DNA from: a virus
Virus record (IMG/VR): IMGVR_UViG_3300050139_000187
Span: 1 to 29,063 of that record
Strand: one strand, 5' to 3'
Length of the DNA: 29,063 nucleotides
The first letter of the stretch is position 1, and each line of letters opens with the position of its first letter. This document shows, one piece after another, positions 7,448 through 14,951 of the stretch. The translations under genes were made by a program, and so were the position numbers. The notes under the pieces are model-generated. The model was given only the letters and a program-made list of their open reading frames with translations, did not search any database and was not told where the DNA came from.

Positions 7448-7908
7448 TGAAACGAAAACTCGGTCGCCCCCGCAAACCGCCAGGCGCGCCCGTCGACCAC
7501 AAGCTCACGCCGCGGATGCGCGCTGCGATCATCGCGCTTGTGGAAACCGGAAAAGATATGGAAGTCGCCGCCGCCGAGGCTGGCTTAACGCCGAACGCAA
7601 TCTACAAGGCCATGCGGCACGCGCCGGCGCGCGAATTCTATAACGCCGAGCTCAAGCTGCTGTTGACCGCCGCCAAGGCCAAGGCTGCGCACACGCTGAT
7701 CAAGGAGCTCGACGGGCCCAACGCTGCGAGCCGCGTTGCTTCCGCGCGCACGATATTGGAGGGCGATAAGCAGGCTCCGATCAGCGCCGGCATGCCGCAG
7801 GTGCCGGGCTTTAGCATTCTGATCGTCGATGGCCGCACGCAGCCGAACACCATCGACGTCACCGCTGGACCTGAAAGAATTCTTATTCCTCGAGATTCGG
7901 CCGCCTAG
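7447..7908 (+). CDS. Small-terminase-like HTH protein
   Basis: The 153-residue product starts in a TGATG overlap with the terminase. It has a basic start (KRKLGRPRK). An HTH follows within MRAAIIALVETGKD and MEVAAAEAGLTPNAIYKAMR, then a long helix (FYNAELKLLLTAAKAKAAHT) ending in ASARTILEGDK. This HTH plus helical-oligomerisation plan is that of small terminase subunits. Finding it directly after TerL supports the role, although small subunits more often lie upstream. The C-terminal 50 residues are less conserved-looking. The alternative is a general HTH regulator. Confidence 0.6.
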   Translation: MKRKLGRPRKPPGAPVDHKLTPRMRAAIIALVETGKDMEVAAAEAGLTPNAIYKAMRHAPAREFYNAELKLLLTAAKAKAAHTLIKELDGPNAASRVASARTILEGDKQAPISAGMPQVPGFSILIVDGRTQPNTIDVTAGPERILIPRDSAA

Positions 7909-7979
7909 CGTTTGACAACACGCGGCGCGCACTCGGTGGGCGAGAAGGGGCTGAGCGGTGAGCTCGAGCGTGGCGGCGG

Positions 7980-8699
7980 CTAGAATGGCAAAGAAACCTG
8001 TTTGATCTTTTCTTTGAGGTCGAGTGCCTCGAACAATTCGCCAAACACCAAATCCAAAATCTTCAAAGCACAAATGCCAACTTGAGCGCACGTTTGCAAT
8101 GCATGGTCCAGCGCAAGCCCGCCGTCGCCCGGTAGCATTCGGAATTGGATATTTCCGGTTTCCATCGACTCTTTGACCACGTTTATCGTCACGGATTTTT
8201 CGTTGGGGTGGGCTCCGAAATCTATAGTGTGTTCGTAAAGCTCTTGATAAATGAGCGCCAGTTTATCGTCGGATGACGAGATCGATTCTCGCACGGCGCG
8301 ATTGTTAAAGCGGCTTTTCGACTCGGGATCATCGTCGCGGTTAAGCCAATGCTCACTCAATTGCGGCGCCGTAGATATGAGACGCGCGTACCCTGCATTT
8401 TCGAGGCAGGACCGTTGGAGTGGATAGCTGTCTGTGGGGAGGGCTAGGCACACCATCACGCTTGCGCGAAATGCACTGAATGATCGCAACAGCAAAAACG
8501 AAGGGACTAATTGCGCCATGCTCGACGGCTTTAGATTCCGATGAATTTCTTCAAAAATTGCATCTATCGTAGTGAGACGCCGTGCAATGTCAGTTTTGTT
8601 GCCCACGGCCGCAATCGAATTGCTCCAACAGTCTTCGATGAACGGAAATAAAGAGCCAAGGCCCCACAGTTCCGGTCGCGGACGATTGAGGTTATTCAT
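7980..8699 (-). CDS. Hypothetical helical protein, 239 aa
   Basis: The product is mostly helical and unlike its neighbours. The gene is clearly richer in A and T than the phage block, suggesting separate acquisition. A stretch SFLLLRSFSAFRASVMVCLA is followed by PLQRSCLENAGYARLI, a pattern I associate with accessory proteins of the DUF5677-like kind that carry helical bundles; this family link is weak. No catalytic motif or membrane segment is convincing. Its start overlaps (ATGA) the stop of a truncated upstream frame, so it was once translationally coupled to another gene. It is convergent with the terminase operon. Confidence 0.65.
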   Translation of the reverse strand: MNNLNRPRPELWGLGSLFPFIEDCWSNSIAAVGNKTDIARRLTTIDAIFEEIHRNLKPSSMAQLVPSFLLLRSFSAFRASVMVCLALPTDSYPLQRSCLENAGYARLISTAPQLSEHWLNRDDDPESKSRFNNRAVRESISSSDDKLALIYQELYEHTIDFGAHPNEKSVTINVVKESMETGNIQFRMLPGDGGLALDHALQTCAQVGICALKILDLVFGELFEALDLKEKIKQVSLPF

Positions 8700-8773
8700 C
8701 TCCGTTGGCCTCCGATCTCAGTCAGCACCGCGCGCACCTCGGCGTCGATCTCGGCCACATCATGCGCGACGCG
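8696..8773 (-). pseudogene. 3' remnant of a truncated gene
   Basis: Between the stop codon of the Rap1a-like gene and the 7980-8699 gene, the minus strand encodes the tail RVAHDVAEIDAEVRAVLTEI, followed by GGQRR and a TGA that overlaps the next ATG as ATGA. The piece is in frame with, but separated by, the TAG at 8774-8776. It looks like the end of an older gene of the 7980 operon whose body was replaced by the Rap1a-like pair. Confidence 0.4.
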
Positions 8774-9136
8774 CTATTTCTTACACGGCCAAGCCGCTTG
8801 AAGGGCTTCACGGGCTAACAGCAAGAAATCTTCATGCTGCCTCGCGGGTCGGCTGTCGATGTACTGCACTACGACCCGTATGAATTGTCCGTCCGTCACA
8901 GATGCTGATGAGATGCAGAAGTCTCTGTTTTGGGACAATTCAACCAGCGTAACGATTTTGCCGTAGCAGATGCCCTTTTCCAGATCATCTGAGACAGGGC
9001 CAAGAACTGGGGCGTTCCATTGGCGGCAGCCCGGCATGATATTATTGGCTGAGTGTAGGTCTACTTCGGCTAAGGCCGCTCCGCAGTTCAATATCAATAC
9101 CCCGATGAGAGCAATGCCGCGCAAGAATTGAAACAT
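8774..9136 (-). CDS. Rap1a/Tai-like exported protein, copy 1
   Basis: The 120-residue protein has a Sec signal (FLRG, then IALIGVLILNCGAALA). Its mature part matches the Rap1a/Tai immunity family pattern: a Cys in MPGCRQW, GICYGKIVTLVEL, FCISSASVTDGQFIRVVVQY, and AREALQAAWPC at the C-terminus. Family members block type VI amidase effectors in the periplasm. GGAG lies 8 bases before the chosen ATG at 9136. An alternative ATG at 9166 overlaps the stop of the next copy as ATGA. No cognate effector is in this window. Confidence 0.72.
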   Translation of the reverse strand: MFQFLRGIALIGVLILNCGAALAEVDLHSANNIMPGCRQWNAPVLGPVSDDLEKGICYGKIVTLVELSQNRDFCISSASVTDGQFIRVVVQYIDSRPARQHEDFLLLAREALQAAWPCKK

Positions 9137-9162
9137 CGCCGCATCTCCGAAACCTGACCTAT

Positions 9163-9570
9163 TCATGAACATGGAAATGCTTTCCGTAAAGCAGCCAACA
9201 CAAGCTCTGCCGCGTTTTGATGTAATAAGCGTGGATTGGCCTGAGCATAATTAACGTAGATTCGTATGAACTGCACCAAGGTGCTTTCTGGCGGTGCGCA
9301 TATTTTCAAAATCCGACCATCACCGTCATTATTATTTTCGATCAATGCCGACAGGCCCTGAAATGCCGAAATATAGTTCGCGCACTGCGCACCTTGATTT
9401 GGGATGCTCATTTGTTCGCCACCAAGTGGCTTAAAATTTCGGAGTAGCGCCTCACAACTTGTCAAAATATCATTGGCGGTGAATGCCTTCGCCTGACCAA
9501 CCGCAGCCATTGTTATAAAAAGCAATGTTACAAGTGTTTTCATAATCTGGATTTGCTGAGACCGAAACAT
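9163..9570 (-). CDS. Rap1a/Tai-like exported protein, copy 2
   Basis: This paralogue of the neighbouring gene is 135 residues long. After a signal segment (MKTLVTLLFITMAAVGQAKA at residues 10-29) come CEALLRNFKP, QCANYISAFQGLSALI, ILKICAPPESTLVQFIRIYV and ALRKAFPCS. These give the same Cys spacing and the same 'xxFIRxxVxY' and 'AL-x-x-A-F/W-P-C' ends as copy 1. AGAGGTG lies 6 bases before ATG 9570, which supports the longer start; ATG 9543 begins right at the signal peptide. The two copies form one minus-strand operon. Periplasmic immunity is inferred from the family. Confidence 0.72.
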   Translation of the reverse strand: MFRSQQIQIMKTLVTLLFITMAAVGQAKAFTANDILTSCEALLRNFKPLGGEQMSIPNQGAQCANYISAFQGLSALIENNNDGDGRILKICAPPESTLVQFIRIYVNYAQANPRLLHQNAAELVLAALRKAFPCS

Positions 9571-9657
9571 TGATGCACCTCTGATCTCGGAATTTGGGCG
9601 TGCCGACAGCCTAGCCGGATCAGGTCACGACGTCTCGCCGTTCGCACGCCGTTGGCG

Positions 9658-9843
9658 CTACCGACGCGGCTTCGATGCTTTTAGTCCGATTTGGACCAAG
9701 CGGCGTATCGCCTCGGAGCGGGCCGGAATGTCGGGCTGCTTTCGGCGCCAATTGTCGATCTCTGTCCGAAGGCTAATCGAAAGCCGTATCGCCGTAACCG
9801 GGTCCATTCCCGTTGCTGGGCGTCCTCGCTTTTTCGTATTCAT
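9658..9843 (-). CDS. Ribbon-helix-helix regulator, 61 aa
   Basis: The 61-residue product begins NTKKRGRPATG, then a strand (TAIRLSISL), then two helices (RTEIDNWRRKQ and RSEAIRRLVQIGLKA). This is a typical ribbon-helix-helix regulator in size and order. It is divergent from the Tat-signal gene at 9917, with a 73-base gap. A weak promoter-like pair TTGCAC and TACGAT, 17 bases apart at 9843-9871, points toward that gene. It could repress its own promoter and that of the divergent gene; this is inference from arrangement. Confidence 0.75.
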   Translation of the reverse strand: MNTKKRGRPATGMDPVTAIRLSISLRTEIDNWRRKQPDIPARSEAIRRLVQIGLKASKPRR

Positions 9844-9916
9844 TGCACTCGCCTAATTTTCGTACTACGATAAATACGCCTTGCAAGACATGCGGGCGAA
9901 TCAGGAGGTATCACCT

Positions 9917-10330
9917 ATGACTAAACAACATACTACAACACGCCGCGCCGTCCTGGCCGGCGCCGCAAGCCTTCCCGCACTCGCCATCATTCCGGCAACG
10001 GCCCTTGCCGCCGGCGGCGTCGATCCGATCTTTGCAGCAATCGAGGAGCACAAAGCGGCCGACGCGGCCTTTCGGGACGAAAGCGTATCGGAGGAAATCA
10101 TGGCTGAACGCGGCGAAGAAGCCGACCAGGTGCTCGCCGATCTGCTCGCCACACGCCCGACAACTATTTCAGGATGCGTCGCCGTCCTGCGGCACGTCGA
10201 TCATCACATCGCAAAATACGAGGATGAGGCGACGTCGCTCTTTGGTAATTCAATCGATCCGCTATGCTCGGCGGGCGCTGCTTTCCTGGCCACGATCGCG
10301 GCGGCACTCGATAAGGCGGCGCAATCATAA
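9917..10330 (+). CDS. Tat-signal small secreted protein, copy 1
   Basis: The 137-residue product carries a twin-arginine start (TTRRAVLAGAASLPALAII), followed by an Ala-rich cleavage region near residue 30, then DPIFAAIEEHKAADAAF. The rest is acidic and helical. AGGAGGT at 9903-9909 sits 7 bases before the ATG. I recognise the family as one present in many copies in Bradyrhizobium genomes, of unknown function. A second copy lies at 26826-27341 inside the integrative element. It is probably exported folded by Tat and active in the periplasm. Confidence 0.8.
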   Translation: MTKQHTTTRRAVLAGAASLPALAIIPATALAAGGVDPIFAAIEEHKAADAAFRDESVSEEIMAERGEEADQVLADLLATRPTTISGCVAVLRHVDHHIAKYEDEATSLFGNSIDPLCSAGAAFLATIAAALDKAAQS

Positions 10331-10499
10331 GCGGTGTGGCCGCACCGACGGCTTGATAATCTGAGACAGGGCAGGGCTCGCCGTCACCGCGGCGGGCCCC
10401 CGCGCACGCTGCCAGCGGGATGGCAGGTTGTGCTCGGCCCCGGCTTGCTGAATCCTCCAAATGACCTACAATTTGCGGTGTGCGAAAGCCACGGAAAAG

Positions 10500-10513
10500 G
10501 CCGCGATCGCGGC
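10500..10513. promoter_or_regulatory. 14-bp perfect palindrome before the dprA-like gene
   Basis: GCCGCGATCGCGGC is a perfect palindrome about 40 bases before the start at 10555. It could be an operator or simply a GC-rich hairpin. The 224 bases from 10331 to 10554 hold no gene. Confidence 0.3.
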
Positions 10514-10554
10514 GCGAATCGCCTAAGATTGCGGCCCGCGACAAGGGTGCAGCA

Positions 10555-11307
10555 ATGAACGTCGCAAGCATCCGAAAACCACGTGAAGGCCAAGGCCGGA
10601 CGCACTACGCGCCCCCGCCAAACGTGCGCGTGCGCGAGTTGCGCGATCTAATCGCGTGGTCTGGCCGCGACGCCATGCATGACGCCCAACTGACGCTTCT
10701 CACTGGCCGCCGAGACGACCCCACGGTTGACCTGTTCCTCGCCGGCGACCCCGAGCTTTTGCGCGCCCCCAGCGTGTCGGTCGTCGGTACGCGCGAGGTG
10801 AGCGAGGAGGGCCGGAGGCGCGCGAGTCGCCTTGCACGCGAGCTCGCCGCGGAGGGAATCGTCGTTACCAGCGGTCTCGCGAAAGGCGTCGACACTGCGG
10901 CTCTGACTGCCGCGATCGAGGCGGGCGGCCGTGTGGTGGCGGTGATCGGTACACCGATCGACAAGGCGTATCCTGCCGAGAATGCCTCACTTCAAGAAAC
11001 GATCTATCGCGACCATCTGCTGGTCTCGCCGTTCCCGGAAGGCGAGCAGGTCTACCCCTCGAATTTCCCGAAGCGCAATCGCGTCATGGCCGCACTTTCC
11101 GACGCCTCGGTGATCGTCGAGGCTTCCGATACATCGGGCACGCTGCACCAGGCGGCAGAGTGCCAGCGGCTCGGTCGGTGGCTATTCATCATGCGCGCGG
11201 TGGTCGAGGACAAGAGCCTAAAATGGCCCTCGAAGTTCATCGGTAAGCCGAAGGTGGCGGTGCTGTCGACCACGGCGGACATTCTTCGTGTCATCCAACG
11301 GCCTTAA
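10555..11307 (+). CDS. DprA/Smf-like protein
   Basis: The 250-residue protein holds the Rossmann-like DprA core: VVGTREVSEEG at about 76-86, SGLAKGVDTAA at 106-116, then AYPAEN, FPKRNRVMAALS and VEASDTSGTLHQA near 188-200. Chromosomal DprA is longer, with a SAM domain before and a winged helix after; both are absent here. DprA binds single-stranded DNA and loads RecA in transformation. ATG 10555 is preferred because the frame upstream is Arg-rich filler. It overlaps the following phosphoribosyltransferase gene by 20 bases. That pairing suggests a dedicated accessory module rather than the housekeeping copy. Confidence 0.85.
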   Translation: MNVASIRKPREGQGRTHYAPPPNVRVRELRDLIAWSGRDAMHDAQLTLLTGRRDDPTVDLFLAGDPELLRAPSVSVVGTREVSEEGRRRASRLARELAAEGIVVTSGLAKGVDTAALTAAIEAGGRVVAVIGTPIDKAYPAENASLQETIYRDHLLVSPFPEGEQVYPSNFPKRNRVMAALSDASVIVEASDTSGTLHQAAECQRLGRWLFIMRAVVEDKSLKWPSKFIGKPKVAVLSTTADILRVIQRP

Positions 11308-11953
11308 GCTCGTAACACTTTGCTCGTACCTGACGGCGCACGACCCACCAACGTGGCGACAGTCCGACCATGACGCCTCCAAGATGGTGAAGGCGCTCAA
11401 GGGCGACACGATCAAAGGATATTTCAGCACGATCATCGGCGGAAAAACTGTTCGCTTCGACAATTCGAATGTGGGGGACTTCTTGAAACGGATACCGCCG
11501 GCTTTGGCGAAGATCATTGCGCTTGAGTTGGACGGACCCGCGACGCTGGTGCCTATTCCGAATTCGCACGTCACATCCACATCCGCAGCGGGCTTCCGCA
11601 CGCTCGAGTTGGCGAAGCAAACCGCGGCGGCAAGCGGGGGGCGGCTTACCGTCGCTCCCGCTCTCGTGTTCGAGGAGGCGCAGCAGAAATCGCGTAGAGG
11701 TGGCCCGCGTAACGCCGAGCATTTCGAGCAGGCATACCGTATCGCTCGGGACGTGCGAGGACCGATCGTGCTGATCGACGATGTTTGCACGTCCGGCGGA
11801 CACCTCATCGGTGCGTACAGAAAATTGCATGACCCATCGAAGCGAGAGGTTGTGCTTGCGTGCGCTTTCGGCCGGTCGAGGCGTGAGCAGGTCAAGGCGC
11901 CCGTCGCCGTCTACCGGGAGGTTCTTGACGTGGCCAGCCCTTTTGATTTTTGA
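11288..11953 (+). CDS. Phosphoribosyltransferase (ComF-like) paired with DprA
   Basis: The 221-residue product has the PRPP-binding loop VLIDDVCTSGGHL at about residues 161-173, with adjacent acidic residues followed by T-S-G-G. An upstream LVPIPNSHV strand is as in ComF-type phosphoribosyltransferases. The first 80 residues differ from ComF and lack the zinc-finger cysteines. The start is a GTG at 11288 inside the dprA-like gene, implying translational coupling. dprA-like and phosphoribosyltransferase genes recur together on mobile elements. From memory such pairs have been listed as candidate anti-phage systems; this should be verified. Confidence 0.8.
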   Translation: MSSNGLKLVTLCSYLTAHDPPTWRQSDHDASKMVKALKGDTIKGYFSTIIGGKTVRFDNSNVGDFLKRIPPALAKIIALELDGPATLVPIPNSHVTSTSAAGFRTLELAKQTAAASGGRLTVAPALVFEEAQQKSRRGGPRNAEHFEQAYRIARDVRGPIVLIDDVCTSGGHLIGAYRKLHDPSKREVVLACAFGRSRREQVKAPVAVYREVLDVASPFDF

Positions 11954-12121
11954 AGCGGCAATCAGATCGAGGGGCACACCGCTAAGCCCGCCCTTTTTGT
12001 GCGCCCCGTGTTTCCCTATGTCTAGTCGACGACGGCATGGCCTGCGCTCGGGCTATCGCTGAGCACCGCACGCTGTTGTACCCCACCGCGCAGAATGAGC
12101 CGCCGCGCGTATTTTGACGCG

Positions 12122-12415
12122 TCAGTGATGCGTGCCGTGTGTCTTGTGCGCGATCCTGACAGCGAGATCAGCTCGTGCCCTAGCGTCAACTTTGCGCCCT
12201 GTGGACCGCTTCAACTTTCGCAATTCATCAACCGTCAGGATGACCTTGACGGCCTGCTCCTTCAAAGGACTGCCGAGGGCCTCAATGCCAGCCTCCGCAT
12301 TGGCGAGCCATTCCGCATGGGTAGCCTGGAGATCAGGACAGAAGCGTTTGATCTGACGCCATTCGTCTGGCCGAAACCACGCGAGCGCCACCATGGCAAT
12401 GTTTGATCGTTCCAT
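12122..12415 (-). CDS. Conserved small hypothetical protein, 97 aa
   Basis: The product reads ALAWFRPDEWRQIKRFCPDL, then THAEWLANAEAGIEAL, EQAVKVILTVDELRKLK and VDARARADLAVRIAHKTHGT. It is an all-helical pattern of a small family common in Bradyrhizobium that I recognise but cannot assign. ATG 12415 is preceded by GAGGCGGG, so the long upstream extension (to 12592) is rejected. It lies just outside the left attachment repeat and is therefore part of the DNA flanking the element. Confidence 0.7.
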   Translation of the reverse strand: MERSNIAMVALAWFRPDEWRQIKRFCPDLQATHAEWLANAEAGIEALGSPLKEQAVKVILTVDELRKLKRSTGRKVDARARADLAVRIAHKTHGTHH

Positions 12416-12598
12416 ATCCCGCCTCGATGCGCGCGCTCGACTCAACTTTGGCAGCATAGACCGCACGCGACACCCATGCGCGCCGGCAGCGCGGCGGCAT
12501 TTCCGGCCCGCGTTTTTCCATCCAATTCTAGAAACATGGGTTTTGCATTGTGGGTACAGGCCGAACTGAGCGAAATTCTCCTGCATTTTCAACTTGAC

Positions 12599-12613
12599 TG
12601 GCGGAAGGGGTGA
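12599..12613. repeat. Left attachment-site repeat (attL core)
   Basis: TGGCGGAAGGGGTGA is identical to the tRNA-Ser 3' end at 28917-28931 in the same orientation. The match breaks on both sides (C versus A before, C versus G after). It lies 156 bases upstream of the integrase start. Confidence 0.85.
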
Positions 12614-12731
12614 CGGTTTTCACCGTTTCCACCGCGTTCCGTATTATTCCAAAAACCCAAGACCTATCGACAGTTTTCTGTGTTTTCTCGTCTTGACCGT
12701 TCCGACCCATTCCGGCTAAATCCATGCGCGA

Positions 12732-12741
12732 TTTGTACGTT
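12732..12741. repeat. TTTGTACGTT motif near the left att
   Basis: The ten bases TTTGTACGTT recur at 28865-28874 near the right end, and in inverted, nearly identical form at 28826-28836. They are possible integrase arm-type or excisionase binding sites. See findings. Confidence 0.35.
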
Positions 12742-12769
12742 GAATCGTACGCAGCGAGTTGGGCGGAAG

Positions 12770-14047
12770 ATGCGGGAATCGAACCGGCTGACGGCACTCA
12801 AAATCGGCAAGCTGAAACGCCCCGGCCTCTATGCCGATGGCAATGGCCTTTGTCTGCAGGTGCAGCCGGGCCCGACCAAAGCCTGGATATTCCGCTACAT
12901 GCTCGCGCGCCGCCCGCGCAAGATGGGCATGGGGCCATTGGCGCTAGTCCCGCTAGCCGAGGCCCGCGAAAAGGCACTGGCCTACCGTAAGCTATTGCTG
13001 GCCGGAATAGATCCCATTGAAGCGCGGGCATCCGACCGCGCCAATGCAGCAGCCGAGGCCTTGCGCAGCATCACCTTTAGCCAATGCGCCGATAAATACA
13101 TCGCCACGCACCTGGCCGGATGGAAAAACCCTAAACACGCCGCACAATGGGAATCCACGATCGCCGACTATGCCAAGCCGATCATCGGCGCGCTGCCAGT
13201 ACGGGCTATCGATACGGCTGCGGTCATGAAGGTGCTGGAACAGGACGTCACCCGTAAGGCCAAGCCGCCGACGCCGCTCTGGCGCGCGCTGCCTGACACG
13301 GCCGGGCGCCTGCGCGGCCGGATCGAGCAAATTTTGGGCTGGGCGAGCGTGCGCGGCTACCGAACCGGCGACAATCCGGCGCGCTGGCGCGGCCATATCG
13401 ACCAGCTACTGCCCGGCCGCTCCAAGATTGCCAAAATTCGCCACCACGCGGCGCTGCCCTATCAAGAACTGCCGGCATTCATGACAACATTGCGCGCGCG
13501 CCCCGGCATCAGCGCACGGGCGCTCGAATTCACCATTCTGACCGCGACCAGAACGGGCGAAACGATTGGCGCGCGCCGCGAGGAATTTGATCCTGCCGAG
13601 CGCATGTGGAGTATTCCGGCCGCGCGAATGAAGGGGCGTGACGACGAGCGCGGGCCGCATCGAGTTCCGCTTTCCGAGCGCACCCTTGAAATTCTCGCCG
13701 AGCTGCCGTCTGAAGGCGAATTCGTCTTTCCCGGCCGGCGACCGCAGATGGCGCTATCCAATATGGCCATGCTCGAAACGCTCAAGCAGATGGGGCGCGG
13801 GGATCTGACCACGCATGGCTTCCGCTCGACTTTCCGCGACTGGTCGGCCGAAACCACGGCATATCCGCACGAGCTCTTAGAAATGGCTCTGGCGCACGCC
13901 GTTGGCGACAAAGTTGAAGCCGCTTACCGGCGCGGCGATCTGCTCGAAAAGCGGCGACGGCTGATGGGCGATTGGGCTGCCTACTGTGCTGCCTCGCCGA
14001 GTTCTGCCGACAATGTTGTACCGCTAAGGGGAGGCGACCATGGCTGA
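12770..14047 (+). CDS. int: P4-type tyrosine integrase
   Basis: The 425-residue protein has the N-terminal DUF4102-like domain (LTALKIGKLKRPGLYADGNG, LCLQVQP), a central SAM-like core-binding domain, and a complete catalytic domain. The catalytic set is R261 (TATRTGE), H349 and R352 (THGFRSTFRDW), H376 (LAHAVGDK) and the nucleophile Y386 (EAAYRRGD). Such integrases use the 3' ends of tRNA genes, which fits the tRNA-Ser repeat here. ATG 12770 gives the usual family length; the longer frame from 12680 adds 30 unlikely residues. It overlaps the next gene by 8 bases. It catalyses insertion and, with a directionality factor, excision. Confidence 0.93.
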   Translation: MRESNRLTALKIGKLKRPGLYADGNGLCLQVQPGPTKAWIFRYMLARRPRKMGMGPLALVPLAEAREKALAYRKLLLAGIDPIEARASDRANAAAEALRSITFSQCADKYIATHLAGWKNPKHAAQWESTIADYAKPIIGALPVRAIDTAAVMKVLEQDVTRKAKPPTPLWRALPDTAGRLRGRIEQILGWASVRGYRTGDNPARWRGHIDQLLPGRSKIAKIRHHAALPYQELPAFMTTLRARPGISARALEFTILTATRTGETIGARREEFDPAERMWSIPAARMKGRDDERGPHRVPLSERTLEILAELPSEGEFVFPGRRPQMALSNMAMLETLKQMGRGDLTTHGFRSTFRDWSAETTAYPHELLEMALAHAVGDKVEAAYRRGDLLEKRRRLMGDWAAYCAASPSSADNVVPLRGGDHG

Positions 14048-14618
14048 TACCATGAAAGAAGCCGTCTCTACGTACCAAAGGAAGTTTGCATCCGCGGCCA
14101 ATTTGGACGAGCAGCGGCGCGCATATGCTGAGTTCGACGAGGACTCAAATCGTTTACTCCTCGAAGAGTTGAAGGAACGGTTTCTGAACGGGCCACACAA
14201 CCCTCGTGCTCTTCAGGGAGGTGGGTCTATGGCCTTATTTGAAGCGATAGAGTTTTGCGGCCGTAAAAATATTCCCGTGCCTGCCTGGGCGGCATCAGCT
14301 TTTAGCCATGGGTTTAGCCGCGTCCTTTGGGCCGAGGTCGCTACTTGGGATGAGGCGTTCGGTCGTCCATGGACGAAGCGCAAAAGTCTTATTACAGCTC
14401 GTAAGCACCATCGAATAATGACTAGGATTTATGAACGCGTCTTGGCATTGCACGATGGCCGCGACGGATCACCGCGCCTTCCGATTGATAATTCACTATT
14501 TGCGAAGGTGGGTAAGGAGTTCGGAATCAAGCGGTCACTTTGCAGCAAGCTCTACCTACAAGAGCGGCATCGTTTCGGCGATGTCCCGCTTGCTTTACGA
14601 GTGCCACCGGAACGTTGA
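14040..14618 (+). CDS. Hypothetical protein coupled to the integrase
   Basis: The 192-residue product overlaps the integrase end by 8 bases. It is helical. SMALFEAIEFCGRKNIPVPA and SAFSHGFSRV occur mid-protein. The C-terminal half has an HTH-like segment, LPIDNSLFAKVGKEFGIKRS, followed by LCSKLYLQERHR. Codon use is less GC-rich than in the integrase. The family is not recognised. It could be a DNA-binding partner (for example of excision), on position and the HTH-like end alone. An inverted repeat follows at 14640. Confidence 0.65.
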   Translation: MADTMKEAVSTYQRKFASAANLDEQRRAYAEFDEDSNRLLLEELKERFLNGPHNPRALQGGGSMALFEAIEFCGRKNIPVPAWAASAFSHGFSRVLWAEVATWDEAFGRPWTKRKSLITARKHHRIMTRIYERVLALHDGRDGSPRLPIDNSLFAKVGKEFGIKRSLCSKLYLQERHRFGDVPLALRVPPER

Positions 14619-14639
14619 GTTCCCGTGGTTATATTTCCA

Positions 14640-14658
14640 ATCTAAAATAGTTTTAGAT
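14640..14658. promoter_or_regulatory. Perfect inverted repeat before the AlpA-like gene
   Basis: ATCTAAAA, TAG, TTTTAGAT is an 8-bp perfect inverted repeat with a 3-base centre. It is about 50 bases before the AlpA-like gene and 22 bases after the previous stop. It may be an operator, or a weak hairpin. Confidence 0.4.
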
Positions 14659-14708
14659 CCACACCATTCCCGCCGGACACGGCGGCGTCCTACAATAGGA
14701 TGGCAAAC

Positions 14709-14948
14709 ATGGTGCAGACTATTCTCCGGCGCGCAGACGGGCTTGATCGGTTTTTGCGACGCCCCGAAGTTGAGCACGTGACCGGACTCGGGCGCTCGAC
14801 AATTTACGCCAAGATGGATTCCGGCGAATTCCCAAAACCCGTTCCTTTGAGCGGGGGCGCCGTCGGTTGGCTCGAATCTGAAATCGCGGCTTGGCAGGAA
14901 AAGCGGATCGCCGCCCGTGGCCGCGCGAATGAACCGCAGGCGGCCTGA
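14709..14948 (+). CDS. AlpA-family regulator/excisionase
   Basis: This MerR-like winged HTH reads FLRRPEVEHVTGLGRSTIYA, then KMDSGEFPKPVPLSGGAVGW, then LESEIAAWQEKRIAARG. That is the textbook AlpA pattern, with its 'GLS/GRSTIYxxM' recognition helix and 'GWxxxEIxxWxxxR' end. AlpA proteins act as excisionases or activators for P4-type integrases. ATG 14709 has AGGA 8 bases upstream; ATG 14700 is an alternative adding three residues. Its location two genes after the integrase supports a role in excision control. Confidence 0.85.
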   Translation: MVQTILRRADGLDRFLRRPEVEHVTGLGRSTIYAKMDSGEFPKPVPLSGGAVGWLESEIAAWQEKRIAARGRANEPQAA

Positions 14949-14951
14949 TCG

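Noticed and set aside
11781-12062. Plus-strand ORF at the end of the phosphoribosyltransferase gene
   Set aside because: It is an out-of-frame shadow of that gene for most of its length and shows no motif.
2947-12598. Idea that the terminase block belongs to the same integrative unit
   Set aside because: It lies outside the 15-bp att repeat, and no further copy of the repeat was seen to the left in this window; a functional link remains possible.
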